Assembly: GCA_963205115.1 (NCBI GenBank) | Contig: CAUJHV010000066.1 | Span: 1 to 53,872, forward strand | Length of the DNA stretch: 53,872 bases | From: Pseudomonadota bacterium | GTDB taxonomy: Bacteria; Pseudomonadota; Gammaproteobacteria; Burkholderiales; Burkholderiaceae_C | Direction of reading: 5' to 3' | Shown: piece after piece, positions 40,295 through 50,818 of the stretch | Position numbering within the stretch: the first letter of the stretch is position 1 | Layout of the letters: every line of letters begins with the position of its first letter | Translations under genes and position numbers: made by a program | Notes under the pieces: model-generated | Databases searched by the model: none | What the model was told of the DNA's origin: nothing | The model's input: only the letters and a program-made list of their open reading frames with translations

Positions 40295-42493
40295 ATGGAT
40301 CTCCCGCACACGAATGCCCGCCACGACGACCTTTCGTACGACGAAGAAGCGGTCGTCAACCCCAGTGCCAATGCGCACCTGGGCGAACTGATCGGCACAC
40401 GCATGCCGCGCCGCACCGCACTCAAGGGTGGCGTGGGCCTGGCCGCCAGCATGCTGCTGGGCACCACCTTGCCGGCCTGTGGCGGCGGAGGCGACGACAG
40501 CAGCACGGCCGCGGTCACAGCTTTGAGCTTGGGCTTCGCGGCAGTCGCCAAGAACCGCAACGACATCGTCACGGTGCCCACCGGTTACCAGGTGGCGGTA
40601 CTGCACGCACTGGGCGACCCGCTCCATTGGGGCGATGCCACCTGGGCAGGCGACGGCACCGAAGCACCCGAGTCCTACCAGCGCCGCATCGGCGACGGGC
40701 ATGACGGCATGCACTTCTTCGGCCTGAGTGATGCGGGCGCCTGGAAGGCCGACCGGTCGGATCGCGGGCTGCTGTGCGTCAACCACGAATACGTCGTGGC
40801 GCCCTATGGTCTGCATCCCGCCGGCGTGACGGCCGGCAACCGCGTGGCCAGCGAAGTGGACAAGGAAATCCTGGCCCACGGCGTGAGCGTCTGCGAAATT
40901 GCTCGCGGCGCGTCGGGGACCGGCATGAGCCTGACCCGCGGCTCGCGCTTCGGCCGCCGCATCACGTCGGACACCCCGATGGCCTTCGGCGGACCTGCAC
41001 GCGGCCACGCGGTACTGGTCACCAAGGGTTCGGCAGACGGCACGACCACCCGCGGCACGAACAACAACTGCGCCAACGGCTTCACGCCCTGGGGCACCTA
41101 CCTGACCTGCGAAGAAAACTACCTGAATGTCATCTCGCGCGCGGCGGGCGACGACGCCAAGCGCAGTGCCACCGAAGCGGCCGCGCTGCGCCGCTACGGC
41201 CTGCCGCAGGGCCGCGTGAGCCCCTACAAGTGGGAGACCGCCGGCAGCAGCGACAGCTACGCGCGCTGGAGCTCGTCGGTCACGGCGGACAGCGCTTCCG
41301 CCGACTGGCGCCACACCATCAACACCTTCGGCTGGGTCGTCGAGATCGACCCCTTTGCGCCGGATTCGACGCCGGTCAAGCGCACGGCCATGGGCCGCTT
41401 CAACCACGAAGGCGCCTGGCCGGCACCTGCCGTGGCGGGGCAGCCCATCGTCTATTACATGGGCGACGACGCGCGCAACGAGTACGTCTACAAGTACGTG
41501 TCGCGCGCGGTCTGGGATCCGGCCGACAGCACCGGCGGCCTGAAGGCCGGCGCCAAGTACCTCGACGAGGGCACGCTGTACGTGGCGCGCTTCGCCGCCG
41601 ACGGCACGGGCCAGTGGATCGAGCTCACGCTGGGCAAGAACGGCTTGGATGCCAGCAACACGCTGTACCCGTTCGCCCATGCCGGCGACGTGCTCACCTT
41701 TGCACGCCTGGCCGCCGACAGCGTCGGCGCCACCAAGATGGACCGGCCCGAATGGGGCACGGTGCACCCGACCAGCGGCGAGGTCTACATGACCTTGACC
41801 AACAACAGCAACCGGGTTGCGCCGACGGCCACGCCCACCGGCTCGCAGCTGCGGCCCGACGCGGCCAACCCGCGCTTCTACGCGGACACGTACACCAACG
41901 CCGACGGCAGCACGCGCACCAACCAGGGCAACCCCAACGGCCACATCGTGCGCTGGAAGGAAACCGGCTCGCAGACCGCCACTGCGTTCACCTGGGACAT
42001 CTACCTGTTCGGCGCGCAAGCCGATGCCGCCAATGACGTCAACCTCTCCGGGCTGACGGCGGACAACGACTTCTCCAGCCCCGATGGTCTGGCCTTCGAT
42101 CCCCGCGGCCTGCTGTGGATCCAGACCGACGACGGCGCCTATACCGACGTGACCAACTGCATGCTGCTGGCGGCGGTGCCCGGCCGTGTGGGCGACGGTG
42201 AAACGGTGGTTGCCGCCGGCGGCACCAGCACACGCCGCGGCGCCAAGGCCACGGCCGCTTCCTTGCGTCGCTTCCTGGTGGGCCCGCGTGACTGCGAGAT
42301 CACCGGACTGGCCATCACACCGGACGGCAAGACCCTGTTCGTCAACGTCCAGCATCCGGGTGAAGACGGCAGCTTGACCAAGGCGACCAGCGCATGGCCG
42401 GCGTCGCAGACGAACGCGGCGGCTTCGAGCCGTCCGCGCTCGGCCACCGTGGTGATCACGCGGGCCGATGGCGGCCCAGTGGGCTTGAGCTGA
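40295..42493 (+). CDS. phoX: PhoX-family alkaline phosphatase (DUF839), Tat-exported
   Basis: PhoX is the calcium/iron-dependent alkaline phosphatase that releases phosphate from organic esters outside the cytoplasm. The 732-residue product has an unusually long N-terminus (about 35 residues) before the Tat signal MPRRTALKGGVGLAASMLL and a possible lipobox (LPAC) at about residue 62. The mature DUF839 domain shows LLCVNHEYV, TPWGTYLTCEENY, GRFNHEGAW (metal ligands) and LAFDPRGLLWIQTDDG. AGGAT precedes the ATG. It is divergent from pstS, and both genes have Pho boxes in the shared region. Confidence 0.92.
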   Translation: MDLPHTNARHDDLSYDEEAVVNPSANAHLGELIGTRMPRRTALKGGVGLAASMLLGTTLPACGGGGDDSSTAAVTALSLGFAAVAKNRNDIVTVPTGYQVAVLHALGDPLHWGDATWAGDGTEAPESYQRRIGDGHDGMHFFGLSDAGAWKADRSDRGLLCVNHEYVVAPYGLHPAGVTAGNRVASEVDKEILAHGVSVCEIARGASGTGMSLTRGSRFGRRITSDTPMAFGGPARGHAVLVTKGSADGTTTRGTNNNCANGFTPWGTYLTCEENYLNVISRAAGDDAKRSATEAAALRRYGLPQGRVSPYKWETAGSSDSYARWSSSVTADSASADWRHTINTFGWVVEIDPFAPDSTPVKRTAMGRFNHEGAWPAPAVAGQPIVYYMGDDARNEYVYKYVSRAVWDPADSTGGLKAGAKYLDEGTLYVARFAADGTGQWIELTLGKNGLDASNTLYPFAHAGDVLTFARLAADSVGATKMDRPEWGTVHPTSGEVYMTLTNNSNRVAPTATPTGSQLRPDAANPRFYADTYTNADGSTRTNQGNPNGHIVRWKETGSQTATAFTWDIYLFGAQADAANDVNLSGLTADNDFSSPDGLAFDPRGLLWIQTDDGAYTDVTNCMLLAAVPGRVGDGETVVAAGGTSTRRGAKATAASLRRFLVGPRDCEITGLAITPDGKTLFVNVQHPGEDGSLTKATSAWPASQTNAAASSRPRSATVVITRADGGPVGLS

Positions 42494-42499
42494 TGGAAT

Positions 42500-42527
42500 G
42501 CCCAGGGCCTCCGCGGAGGCCCTGGGC
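42500..42527. terminator. Perfect 28-bp palindrome after phoX
   Basis: The palindrome reads GCCCAGGGCCTCC then its exact complement through a central GC, beginning 6 nt after the phoX stop. It lacks a T-run. A second perfect stem, AACCCGCC/GGCGGGTT (42565-42572 with 42574-42581), follows. Both lie in the 121-bp gap between converging phoX and sixA and probably act at their 3' ends. Confidence 0.6.
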
Positions 42528-42614
42528 AGGTCGCCTGGCCACCGTCATGCGCGGCCAGCCGACGAACCCGCCAGGCGGGTTGTGCGCGACCGGCCGATGC
42601 GCCGGTCTGACGGA

Positions 42615-43076
42615 CTACAGCAGGTCCGGCGCCGATGCCGCGTGCAGCACCACTGTCGTTCCCGACTCGCGCTCGCGCTGCCGCAGCCACCACACGGCAC
42701 CCTTGCGGATGCTCCAGGGCTGCGCGTCGCCACTCATCAGGTAGGCCGCCGTCATGCCCAGCGTGGCCTGGTGGCCGACCACCAGCACCGCGCCGCGGGC
42801 ATCGGGCCAGCGCGCGGCATGCAGCAGTTCCGTCACCGAGCGTTCGGGTCCGAGCTCTTCGGCAGTCCGGAATTTGGACACCAGCGCCTCGGCGGTCTGG
42901 CGCGTGCGCGCGGTCGGGCTGACCAGCACGCGTGTGCTCTCCGGCAGGTGCCGGCTCAGCCACTCGGCCATGCGCTTGGCCTGGCGCCGGCCCTTGTCGG
43001 TGAGCGGGCGGTCGGCGTCGGTCTCGCGATCGCCGATTTCGCGGGCTTCGGCGTGGCGCCACAGGATCAGGTCCAT
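42615..43076 (-). CDS. sixA: Phosphohistidine phosphatase SixA family
   Basis: SixA removes phosphate from histidine of phosphorelay or nitrogen-PTS proteins. The 153-residue product is a short histidine phosphatase with the catalytic RHAEA motif (His8), the conserved Arg in SPTARTRQTAE, and the second catalytic His in VVGHQATLG. The start ATG gives the normal length. It lies 10 bp after ppk on the same strand and is probably cotranscribed with it, so it may also be under phosphate control. Confidence 0.88.
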   Translation of the reverse strand: MDLILWRHAEAREIGDRETDADRPLTDKGRRQAKRMAEWLSRHLPESTRVLVSPTARTRQTAEALVSKFRTAEELGPERSVTELLHAARWPDARGAVLVVGHQATLGMTAAYLMSGDAQPWSIRKGAVWWLRQRERESGTTVVLHAASAPDLL

Positions 43077-43086
43077 GGGAATGCTT

Positions 43087-45246
43087 TCAGGGCGTTCGTG
43101 AGGCCGGCGCGCTCAGCGCCATCAAGGCGCGCTGCGCGCTGGGTCCGGTGCCGTCGGCCGGCGTGTACGTGCCGTCGGGCTGCAGATCCCAGGCGTCGCA
43201 ACCGTCCATCAGATACGGCATCAGGCACTCGTCGATCACGCGTTGCCGCATCTGGTGGTCGCGGATGGGCCATGCCACCTCGACGCGTCGGCTGAGGTTG
43301 CGGGTCATCCAGTCGGCGCTGGTCAGGAGCAGCACCTCGTCGTCCGGACCCTCGCCCCAGCGCATGTAGACCACGCGCGAGTGCTCGAGAAACCGGCCCA
43401 CGACCGACCGCACGCGGATGCGTGACGACAGGCCCGGAACACCCGGCCTGAGCATGCAGGCGCCGCGCACCACCAGGTCGACTTCGACGCCCGCTTCGTC
43501 CAGCGCGTACAAGGTGTCGATCATGTCCGGATCGGTCAGCGCATTGATCTTGGCCACCAGCCGCGCCGGGCGTCCGGCACGTGCCGCCTGGGCGACCAGG
43601 TCCAGGTACCGCTGCAGGCCGGTACGCAGACCGTCCGGTGCGACCAGCAACAGGCGGTGGTTGCCCACCGGCACCAGGCTGGCCAATCTCAGGAAGATGG
43701 CGTCGGCCTCCGCGGTGAGCGCCGGGTCGGCGGTCAACAAGCCCAGGTCGGTATAGAGGCGTGCCGTGCGCGGGTTGTAGTTGCCGGTCGACAGATGGGC
43801 ATAACGCTTCAGATGTGCGGTGCCGCGGCGGTCGGTCTCGCGGCGGGTCACGACCAGCAGCTTGGCATGGGTCTTCAGGCCGACCATGCCGTAGACCACC
43901 TGGGCGCCCACGGCTTCCAGCCGCTCGGCCCAGTTGATGTTGGCCTCCTCGTCGAAACGGGCCTTCAGCTCCAGCACGACCATCACGTCCTTGCCACGCT
44001 GCACGGCCGCGATCAGCAGGTCCATCAGCACACTCTCGGTCCCGGTGCGGTAGATCGTCTGCTTGATCGCCAGCACCTGCGGATCCTCGACCGCTTCGCT
44101 GAGGAACTGCACGACCGGATCGAAGCTCTCGAAGGGGTGGTGCAGCAGGATGTCGCCCTGGCGCATCTGCGCGAGGATCGATTCACCACGCGACAGCCGC
44201 GACTGCGGCCAAGCGGGCTCGTGCGCCGGGAAGCGCAAGTCCGCGCCGTCCGCCTGGTCGACCCACTGCGTGAGCCGGGCCAGGTTGACCGGCCCGTTGA
44301 CGGCGTACAGCGCCTGTGCCGGCAGCTCGAACTGCTCCAGCAGCAGGCGCGAGAGTTCGGGCGGGCAGCTCTGCACGACCTCCAGGCGGATGGCCTGGCC
44401 GAAATGGCGCGTGGTGAGCCCTGTGCGCAGGGCCTGGCGCAGATTGGTGACGTCGTCTTCGTCCACATCCAGATCCGAATCGCGCGTGACGCGAAACTGG
44501 GAGAACGATTGGACCGGACGGCCGGGAAACAGATCCTGCAGGTGCGCCCGGATGACGCTGGTCAGCAGCACGAATCCCTGTTGCCCGTCCGGCATCACCC
44601 GATCGGGCAGGCGGATCACGCGCGGCAGCGCGCGCGGCACCTTCATGATCACGACACCGGAACCCGGCGTCGCATCGCCCGCACTTTCCAGCCGCACGAT
44701 GAAGTTCAGGCTCTTGTTGGCCACCGTCGGAAACGGGTGCGAGGGGTCGAGCGCGACGGGCACCAGCAGCGGACGCACCTGGCGCTCGAAGAAGCTGGAC
44801 ACCCAGCGCCGCTGGCCGGCGTCGCGCTGGGCGTGGTTGATCAGGTGGATGCCATGCGCCGCCAGCGCGGGCATCAGTTCTTCGTTGAGCACGCGGTATT
44901 GCTCATCGATCAGCGCGTGGGCGTCGGCGGACACCTCCGCGTAGTGCCGCGTGGCCTGCGCACTGCCGCCGGCGCGCACGGCGTCCAGCGAATCGGGGAA
45001 GCGCACCTCGAAAAATTCGTCGAGGTTGGACGAGACGATGGTCAGGTAGCGCAGGCGCTCGAGCAGCGGGACGTCCGCGCGCCGGGCCTGGGCCAGCACA
45101 CGCCGGTTGAAGGCGAGTTGCGAACTGTCGCGGTCGATCGACTCCGGGCGGTGGGGCCGGACATCGGAGGGTTGCGGTGGCTGCGGCGGCGCCGTGACAC
45201 ACAGCTCGGCCGTCGCCGCATCACGTTCTGGGGGGTCGGCGCGCAT
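43087..45246 (-). CDS. ppk: Polyphosphate kinase 1
   Basis: Ppk1 makes long-chain polyphosphate from ATP. The 719-residue product has the N-terminal helical domain (SQLAFNRRVLAQARRADVPLLERLRYL) and the PLD-like catalytic halves. The autophosphorylated His460 lies in GLKTHAKLLVV and the second catalytic His484 in YAHLSTGNYNPRTARLYTDLGLL. Arg of SRIRVRSVVGRFLEHSR also fits. The ATG at 45246 was chosen because the upstream frame is unrelated low-complexity sequence and a Pho-type promoter ends immediately before it. It is followed by sixA. Confidence 0.96.
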   Translation of the reverse strand: MRADPPERDAATAELCVTAPPQPPQPSDVRPHRPESIDRDSSQLAFNRRVLAQARRADVPLLERLRYLTIVSSNLDEFFEVRFPDSLDAVRAGGSAQATRHYAEVSADAHALIDEQYRVLNEELMPALAAHGIHLINHAQRDAGQRRWVSSFFERQVRPLLVPVALDPSHPFPTVANKSLNFIVRLESAGDATPGSGVVIMKVPRALPRVIRLPDRVMPDGQQGFVLLTSVIRAHLQDLFPGRPVQSFSQFRVTRDSDLDVDEDDVTNLRQALRTGLTTRHFGQAIRLEVVQSCPPELSRLLLEQFELPAQALYAVNGPVNLARLTQWVDQADGADLRFPAHEPAWPQSRLSRGESILAQMRQGDILLHHPFESFDPVVQFLSEAVEDPQVLAIKQTIYRTGTESVLMDLLIAAVQRGKDVMVVLELKARFDEEANINWAERLEAVGAQVVYGMVGLKTHAKLLVVTRRETDRRGTAHLKRYAHLSTGNYNPRTARLYTDLGLLTADPALTAEADAIFLRLASLVPVGNHRLLLVAPDGLRTGLQRYLDLVAQAARAGRPARLVAKINALTDPDMIDTLYALDEAGVEVDLVVRGACMLRPGVPGLSSRIRVRSVVGRFLEHSRVVYMRWGEGPDDEVLLLTSADWMTRNLSRRVEVAWPIRDHQMRQRVIDECLMPYLMDGCDAWDLQPDGTYTPADGTGPSAQRALMALSAPASRTP

Positions 45247-45253
45247 CCGCGGC

Positions 45254-45287
45254 ACTCTAGTTCGCGGTCGTGACAGGCCTGTGACGC
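45254..45287 (-). promoter_or_regulatory. Pho box and -10 of ppk
   Basis: On the minus strand GCGTCAC-AGGC-CTGTCAC (45287-45270) fits the 7-4-7 PhoB box. Ten bp later comes TAGAGT (45259-45254), the distance seen in PhoB-dependent promoters. Transcription would begin 1 nt before the ppk ATG, so the message appears leaderless. Confidence 0.7.
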
Positions 45288-45346
45288 GCGGGCGAAGCCC
45301 TGCAGCGCGTGCCACCCTGTGCACGGCTGCACCCGCGACGAGCGCC

Positions 45347-45352
45347 GACAAT
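45347..45352 (+). promoter_or_regulatory. -10 element of the tyrosine-phosphatase gene
   Basis: GACAAT ends 6 nt before the ATG at 45359, so the predicted first transcribed base is the A of the start codon. No Shine-Dalgarno is present. Confidence 0.4.
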
Positions 45353-45358
45353 ACGAGC

Positions 45359-46108
45359 ATGCACCGCCATCCTGACCGCATCCGCCTGCTGCAGGGCGCC
45401 ACCAATTTCCGCGATCTCGGCGGCTACATCGGCCACGAAGGCCGCCCGGTGCGCTGGGGGCGGCTGTTCCGCTCCGACCACCTGGCCGATCTCACCGGCG
45501 ACGACCACGCCCGCGTGCAGTCGCTGGGCCTGCGCCGGGCTTTCGATTTCCGCGGCGTGCGCGAGAGCGCGGCCAAGGCCTACGACCTGCCCGGGGTGCG
45601 CCGGCATGCGCTGACGATCGAGCCCGTGGTCGCGCAACGCATGGACGCCATGACGGCCGCCGGCACATCCATGACGGCGGATCTGATGGCCGGGCTGATG
45701 CGCGACCTCTACCGGAACCTCGTCAACGAACACGCCCATCGCTTCGCGGAATTGTTCGAGCACCTGCTGGAAGACGACGCACCGATGGTCTTCCACTGCA
45801 CGGCCGGCAAGGACCGCACCGGCATCGCCGCCGCGCTGATCCTGCTGGCGCTGGGGGTTCCGCGCCAGACGGTCGAAGCAGACTACCTGCTGACCAACGA
45901 GCTGTACCAACATCCGCCGCTGCCGCCCTCGTCCACCCCGCCTGAAGCGCTGGCCGTGCTGTGGCGCGTGCAGGAAGACTTTCTGACCGAAGGTCTCGCG
46001 GCGATCGAACAAGACCAGGGCGGCCTGGAACGCTACTTCGAGCACCGCCTGGGGCTCGACGCGAAACGCCGGCAAGCGCTGCGCGAGCGCTACCTCAGCG
46101 ACAACTGA
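45359..46108 (+). CDS. Tyrosine-protein phosphatase-like protein (dual-specificity/Y_phosphatase3 type)
   Basis: The 249-residue product contains the Cys-X5-Arg phosphatase loop HCTAGKDRTG (Cys147, Arg153), and the family's N-terminal GATNFRDLGGYIG and FRSDHLADLT segments. Such enzymes act on phosphotyrosine, phosphoserine or phosphoinositides; the substrate here is unknown. There is no signal peptide, so it should be cytoplasmic. The ATG at 45359 opens immediately before the conserved part, whereas the longer frame overlaps ppk and is unconserved. It sits where ppx often follows ppk in related genomes, and is divergent from ppk. Confidence 0.85.
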   Translation: MHRHPDRIRLLQGATNFRDLGGYIGHEGRPVRWGRLFRSDHLADLTGDDHARVQSLGLRRAFDFRGVRESAAKAYDLPGVRRHALTIEPVVAQRMDAMTAAGTSMTADLMAGLMRDLYRNLVNEHAHRFAELFEHLLEDDAPMVFHCTAGKDRTGIAAALILLALGVPRQTVEADYLLTNELYQHPPLPPSSTPPEALAVLWRVQEDFLTEGLAAIEQDQGGLERYFEHRLGLDAKRRQALRERYLSDN

Positions 46109-46121
46109 AGGCTGCCGCGCC

Positions 46122-47456
46122 TCAGCCCGCGCGCGCCGCTTCGGACAGGCGCTCGGCCCAGTCGCGGGCCACCGCGCCGTCCTGCGCTTCGACCATCACA
46201 CGCAGCACCGGCTCGGTGCCCGAGGCGCGGATCAGCACGCGGCCGTGGCCCTTCAGCGCCTGGTCGGCCTGCTCGCGCAGGTGGCTCAGGCTGGCGTTGC
46301 GGGTCCAGTCGCTGCCGTCGCGCAGACGCACGTTGATCATGGTCTGCGGGAAGAGCGTCACCCCTTCGAGCAGCTGCGCCACGCTGCGTCCGCCGCGTCG
46401 CACGGCCTGCAGGATCTGCAGCGCGCTGACGATGCCGTCGCCGGTGGTGTGCTTGTCCAGCGCGAGCAGGTGCCCCGAGCTTTCGCCGCCGAGCGTCCAG
46501 CGACGCGCGATCAGTTCCTCGAGCACGTAGCGGTCGCCGACCTTCGCGCGAACGACCTCGATGCCGCGCTGCTGCAGCGCCAGTTCGATGGCCATGTTGG
46601 TCATCAAGGTGCCGACGACACCGGGCACACGTTCGCCCAGCGAGACGCGGTCCATGGCCATCACGTAGAGCAGTTCGTCGCCATTGAACAGGCGACCCGT
46701 GGCGTCGACCAGTTGCAGCCGGTCGGCGTCGCCATCCAGCGCGATGCCGTAGTCGGCGCGGTGCTGCCGGACTTTTTCGATCAGTGCCTGCGGCGCGGTG
46801 GCGCCGACGCCGTCGTTGATGTTCAGGCCATCAGGCTCGCAGCCGATCGTGTGCACCTGCGCGCCGAGTTCGTGGAAGACGTCCGGCGCGACGTGATAGG
46901 CCGCGCCGTGCGCAGCGTCCACCACCAGGCGCAGGCCCTTGAGCGAAAGGTCGTTGGCGAAGGCAGCCTTGCAGAACTCGATGTAGCGCCCGCGCGTGTC
47001 CGCCAGGCGATTGGCCTTGCCCAGCGTGGCCGAATCGGCCCATTGCGGCGGCTCCTGCAGGGCCGCCTCGACGTCCCGCTCCCACTCGTCGGGCAGCTTT
47101 TCGCCCCGGGCGGAAAAGAACTTCACGCCGTTGTCGGCAAACGGGTTGTGCGACGCGCTGATGACCACGCCCAGGTCCAGGCGCAGCGCCCGGGTCAGGT
47201 AGGCCACACCGGGCGTGGGCAGCGGCCCGCTGAGCATGACGTTCACGCCGGCCGAGACAAACCCCGCCTCCAGTGCGGACTCGATCATGTAGCCCGAGAT
47301 GCGCGTGTCCTTGCCGATCAACACCGTCGGGCGATCGACACGGCGGCGCAGCACACGGCCCACGGCATGCCCCAGGCGCAGCATGAAATCGGCCGTGATC
47401 GCGCCCTGCCCCACCGTGCCGCGAATGCCGTCGGTGCCGAAATAGGTTCTGCTCAT
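46122..47456 (-). CDS. glmM: Phosphoglucosamine mutase
   Basis: GlmM converts glucosamine-6-phosphate to glucosamine-1-phosphate for peptidoglycan and LPS precursors. The 444-residue product begins YFGTDGIRG. It has the phosphoserine loop VISASHNP (Ser102), the metal-binding DGDADR, the sugar-binding GGESSGH and the C-terminal phosphate site RASGTEPVLRVM. Length and start are normal. It follows ftsH after 106 bp on the same strand; folP, usual between them in relatives, is absent. Confidence 0.97.
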   Translation of the reverse strand: MSRTYFGTDGIRGTVGQGAITADFMLRLGHAVGRVLRRRVDRPTVLIGKDTRISGYMIESALEAGFVSAGVNVMLSGPLPTPGVAYLTRALRLDLGVVISASHNPFADNGVKFFSARGEKLPDEWERDVEAALQEPPQWADSATLGKANRLADTRGRYIEFCKAAFANDLSLKGLRLVVDAAHGAAYHVAPDVFHELGAQVHTIGCEPDGLNINDGVGATAPQALIEKVRQHRADYGIALDGDADRLQLVDATGRLFNGDELLYVMAMDRVSLGERVPGVVGTLMTNMAIELALQQRGIEVVRAKVGDRYVLEELIARRWTLGGESSGHLLALDKHTTGDGIVSALQILQAVRRGGRSVAQLLEGVTLFPQTMINVRLRDGSDWTRNASLSHLREQADQALKGHGRVLIRASGTEPVLRVMVEAQDGAVARDWAERLSEAARAG

Positions 47457-47474
47457 GCGAATTGCAGTTCTGTT

Positions 47475-47509
47475 GGGTAAGAAGACAAACGGGGCCCGTG
47501 GGGGCCCCG
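47475..47509 (-). terminator. Rho-independent terminator between ftsH and glmM
   Basis: CGGGGCCC (47490-47497) pairs with GGGCCCCG (47502-47509); on the minus strand it is followed by GTTTGTCTTCTT. It lies after ftsH but only 34 bp before the glmM start, so glmM may need its own promoter or depend on read-through. Confidence 0.7.
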
Positions 47510-47520
47510 CTCACCGACGC

Positions 47521-47553
47521 TCATGCGCGGGCGGCCAGGCCGCCTGCGCATGA
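47521..47553. repeat. 33-nt near-perfect inverted repeat after ftsH
   Basis: TCATGCGC-G-GGCGGCC-A-GGCCGCC-T-GCGCATGA pairs along its full length with one G-T position. It starts 10 nt after the ftsH stop and comes just before the terminator. It could be an operator, a 3' end stabiliser or a second terminator stem. Confidence 0.6.
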
Positions 47554-47562
47554 GGTGAACCG

Positions 47563-49470
<1,908 letters not shown>

Positions 49471-49630
49471 CGCGGCTCCTTAATCAGCACACCCGGCGGG
49501 TGCGCAGCGGCGGCCGGGTACCAAACCCTGTGAGCCACCATACGAATGTCCATATGGGTGCGAGTTTAGTCGAGTCAAGAGGACATTCTCGCCCCCGAGG
49601 GCTCTTCCAATTACCGGCCAATTCAGGCGA

Positions 49631-50302
49631 TCACCCGCCCGAGGCAGGGGTTTTCGGCCCGATCCCCACCAAAAAGGTTTCCGAAGACCGGTCGCGGGAG
49701 GCCTTGGGTTTGATCGGCTTGACCACCCGGAAGCTTTCCTTGAACAGCTTGACCCACTGGCTGTATCCGCTGCCATGGAAAACCTTGCAGACCAGCGCAC
49801 CGCCGGGTTTGAGGTGTCTGAGCCCGAAATCCACCGCCAGTTCCACCAGATGGCCGATGCGCGCGCTGTCGGCCACGGCGATGCCGGAGAGGTTGGGCGC
49901 CATGTCCGAGACGACCAGGTCCACCGGTCGGCCGGCCAACACGCCCACGAGCTGCTGCAGCACGCTGTCCTCGCGGAAATCGCCCTTCAGCATGTGCACA
50001 CCTTCGATCGGCTCGATGTCCAGCAGGTCCAGCGCGATGAGCGTGCCGTTCAATTCACCGCTGGCCGCACCGTCCGGCGCGAAACGGCGCCGCAGGTACT
50101 GGCTCCAGGCGCCGGGCGCCGCGCCCAGGTCGACCACGACCTGGCCGGGCTTGATCAGCCCCAGCGCCTCGTCGATCTCCTTGAGCTTGTAGGCCGCACG
50201 CGCCCGGTAACCCTCCCGCTGCGCCATCTTGACGTACGGATCGGTCATGTGGTCGTGCAGCCAGGCCTTGTTGACCTTCTTGCTCTTCGTCTTGATCTTC
50301 AT
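49631..50302 (-). CDS. rlmE: 23S rRNA 2'-O-ribose U2552 methyltransferase RlmE
   Basis: RlmE (FtsJ/RrmJ) methylates U2552 in the A loop of 23S rRNA during late 50S assembly. The 223-residue product has the SAM motif VVDLGAAPGAWSQYL, catalytic Lys in RARAAYKLKEID, Asp in DLVVSDMAPNLSG, Lys in LVCKVFHG, and Glu near SSETFLVG. The ATG at 50302 has AGGA upstream; the longer frame is unconserved. It is divergent from yhbY with a 42-bp gap. The pairing rlmE-ftsH and divergent yhbY is typical. Confidence 0.96.
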   Translation of the reverse strand: MKIKTKSKKVNKAWLHDHMTDPYVKMAQREGYRARAAYKLKEIDEALGLIKPGQVVVDLGAAPGAWSQYLRRRFAPDGAASGELNGTLIALDLLDIEPIEGVHMLKGDFREDSVLQQLVGVLAGRPVDLVVSDMAPNLSGIAVADSARIGHLVELAVDFGLRHLKPGGALVCKVFHGSGYSQWVKLFKESFRVVKPIKPKASRDRSSETFLVGIGPKTPASGG

Positions 50303-50332
50303 GTGAGTCCTGGCCCGCACAGGGCGGGCGGC

Positions 50333-50340
50333 GATAATAC
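50333..50340. promoter_or_regulatory. Overlapping divergent -10 elements of yhbY and rlmE
   Basis: GATAATAC on the plus strand gives GATAAT (50333-50338), whose start point would be the A of the yhbY ATG at 50345. On the minus strand the same patch reads TATTAT (50340-50335) and would start rlmE with a leader of about 26 nt that contains AGGA. Confidence 0.45.
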
Positions 50341-50344
50341 GGGG

Positions 50345-50818
50345 ATGCCAGCCTTGAACCTCAGCACCGCCGAGCGCCGTGCCCACCGTGCCGACGCCCA
50401 TCACCTGAACCCCGTGGTGCTGGTCGGCGGCGACGGCCTGACGCCCGCGGTCATCAAAGAGACCAACCTTGCGCTCGATGCGCATGGCTTGATCAAGGTG
50501 CGTGTCTTCTCCGATGTCCGCGACGAGCGCGAAGCCATCTTCGCGTCGCTGTGCGACCAGCTCGGCGCCGCGCCGGTGCAGCACATCGGCAAGCTGCTGG
50601 TGCTGTGGCGCCCCATGCCGCCGAAGGAAAAGGCCGAGCGCGACGACCGTAAGGCCGGTCCGCGCATCGTCAAGATCGTGTCGTTCTCCAAGAGCGGCAA
50701 TCACCGCGCGACGGTGAAGAAGGTCAAGGTCTTCGGCAACGAGCGCGTGACCCCCGGCGGGCTGATCAAGCGCAAGGACACCAAGCGCGTCACCCCGAAG
50801 AAGCGGCCGGGCGAGTAA
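50345..50818 (+). CDS. yhbY: YhbY-family (CRM domain) ribosome-associated RNA-binding protein
   Basis: YhbY-type proteins bind pre-50S particles through a CRM domain. The 157-residue product begins NLSTAERRAHRADAHHLNPVVLVGGDGLTPAVIKE, with the GxxG-like loop and DERE segment (FSDVRDEREAIFASLC). It then has a basic C-terminal extension (about residues 98-157, rich in Lys/Arg) longer than in the E. coli protein. That tail is common in betaproteobacteria. The start is right after a -10 box, with no Shine-Dalgarno. The end overlaps the DUF4149 gene by 29 bp. Confidence 0.9.
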   Translation: MPALNLSTAERRAHRADAHHLNPVVLVGGDGLTPAVIKETNLALDAHGLIKVRVFSDVRDEREAIFASLCDQLGAAPVQHIGKLLVLWRPMPPKEKAERDDRKAGPRIVKIVSFSKSGNHRATVKKVKVFGNERVTPGGLIKRKDTKRVTPKKRPGE

